Assembly (NCBI GenBank): GCA_900321535.1
Contig: ONWJ01000049.1
Span: 1-6,130 of the forward strand
Direction of reading: 5' to 3'
Source: an uncultured Erysipelotrichaceae bacterium
GTDB taxonomy: Bacteria > Bacillota_I > Bacilli_A > RFN20 > CAG-826
DNA: 6,130 nucleotides
Part shown: positions 5,573 through 6,130 of the stretch, piece by piece
How positions within the stretch are numbered: the stretch's first letter is position 1
Layout of the letters: the number at the start of each line of letters is the position of its first letter
Translations under genes and position numbers: made by a program
The notes under the pieces: generated by a model
Told to the model about the DNA's origin: nothing
The model's database searches: none
What the model saw: the letters and a program-made list of their open reading frames with translations, nothing else

Positions 5573-6130
5573 TTATGGCATCGCGATGGTCAGCGAATTG
5601 CGAATCGCCTGAGCGACGGCATCATAGCTAAACGCCACATTGTCGTTATATGGATGTTCGACGGGGTTCGTGTAATCGAAGCCCGGCGTTGCAACATAGT
5701 TGGTGGCGTTACGCATATCGAAGACATCGTTTCTGAACTGGACGTTGACCACATAAGGCGGGGTTGCCGTTGGGACGTTCTGATTTCTGCTATAGAAGAC
5801 GCCACGGACCAATAAGGCGTTGTACAAGGAGCCAAGATAGAAGGTGTCGATGACACTCTTGCGGTCGCCAGTTAGACCGACGAGGCTCGTCTCGATGTAG
5901 CTTACCAAGTCTTCTTTTTGAGCATCAGTAAGCGGGCTAGCGGATAAGGACGTGCCCATGCCAGCGAAGACTTTTCTAAGAAGCCTTGTTTCCATAGAGG
6001 CAGTCTCTACGTTATCTTTAAGGGTCGCGAAGGTATAACGGTGATTGACGGCATCATATCCGTATGGGTCGATTTGACTGTAATCCGCGATGACGTCAGC
6101 ACGTTCGGTGTCAGGCTGCGTCGGCGACTT
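5573..6130 (-). CDS. Unrecognised protein, C-terminal part (N-terminus cut by window edge)
   Basis: The frame is open from the right edge to a TAA at 5573-5575, giving 185 visible residues. The ATG at 5995 (visible residue 46) is an internal Met at best: 45 sense codons precede it and there is no gap for a promoter. I do not recognise the family. The visible part has no Cys or Trp. It starts with a charged stretch (TERADVIADYSQIDPYGYD), then a helical-looking region about 38-112 (LLRKVFAGMG, DAQKEDLVSYIETSL). It ends in an Asn/Tyr/Asp/Val-rich region about 112-170 with no Lys after residue 91. That composition would suit a beta-rich extracytoplasmic or structural domain, but any signal peptide would lie outside the window. 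Its stop is three bases before the IMPACT-family ATG, so it is probably the upstream member of that operon. Confidence 0.8.
   Translation of the reverse strand, partial: KSPTQPDTERADVIADYSQIDPYGYDAVNHRYTFATLKDNVETASMETRLLRKVFAGMGTSLSASPLTDAQKEDLVSYIETSLVGLTGDRKSVIDTFYLGSLYNALLVRGVFYSRNQNVPTATPPYVVNVQFRNDVFDMRNATNYVATPGFDYTNPVEHPYNDNVAFSYDAVAQAIRNSLTIAMP

Noticed and set aside
5573..5995. A complete 140-residue gene starting at ATG 5995
   Set aside because: The same frame stays open for 45 more codons to the window edge with protein-like composition, so this Met is internal and the gene is partial.

Overview
All supported genes in this window lie on the minus strand, so biological order runs from the right edge to the left. 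The content suggests a Firmicutes/Bacilli-type bacterium, possibly an uncultured gut lineage. It carries an AddB-type rather than RecBCD-type nuclease, a standalone glycerol kinase and compact gene packing, and its base composition looks moderate. Two genes (glpK and the IMPACT-family gene) end in TGA, and Trp is encoded by TGG where I checked, so the standard bacterial code (11) fits and the mollicute TGA=Trp code does not. The taxonomic call is an inference.

Right block (6130 to 3702): an unrecognised protein enters from the right edge with its N-terminus missing. Three bases after its stop comes an IMPACT/YigZ-family protein. That gene overlaps an M24 Xaa-Pro aminopeptidase (PepP type) by an ATGA stop/start. 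The three look like one operon, and a hairpin with a T-rich tail at 3634-3673 ends it.

Middle block (3629 to 2145): a full-length glycerol kinase (glpK) stands alone, with no glpF, glpO/glpD or regulator beside it in the window. A good intrinsic terminator follows it at 2102-2133.

Left block (2075 to 1): an AddB-like PD-(D/E)XK exonuclease subunit runs off the left edge with 691 codons visible. It is a compact version. It has no Walker A motif at its N-terminus, and its first iron-sulphur cysteine falls about 320 residues earlier than in Bacillus subtilis AddB.

The most interesting signal is in the two intergenic gaps. Both glpK and the addB-like gene start only 4 to 26 bases after a terminator, and neither has a Shine-Dalgarno sequence. 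Both have a -10-like hexamer (TATTAT, GATAAT) at exactly -12 to -7 relative to the A of the ATG, the spacing expected of leaderless transcripts. The internal operon gene pepP has a textbook GGAGG, so the organism does use Shine-Dalgarno initiation. No mobile element, CRISPR array, tRNA or rRNA was seen, and no stretch over 300 bases lacks a gene.
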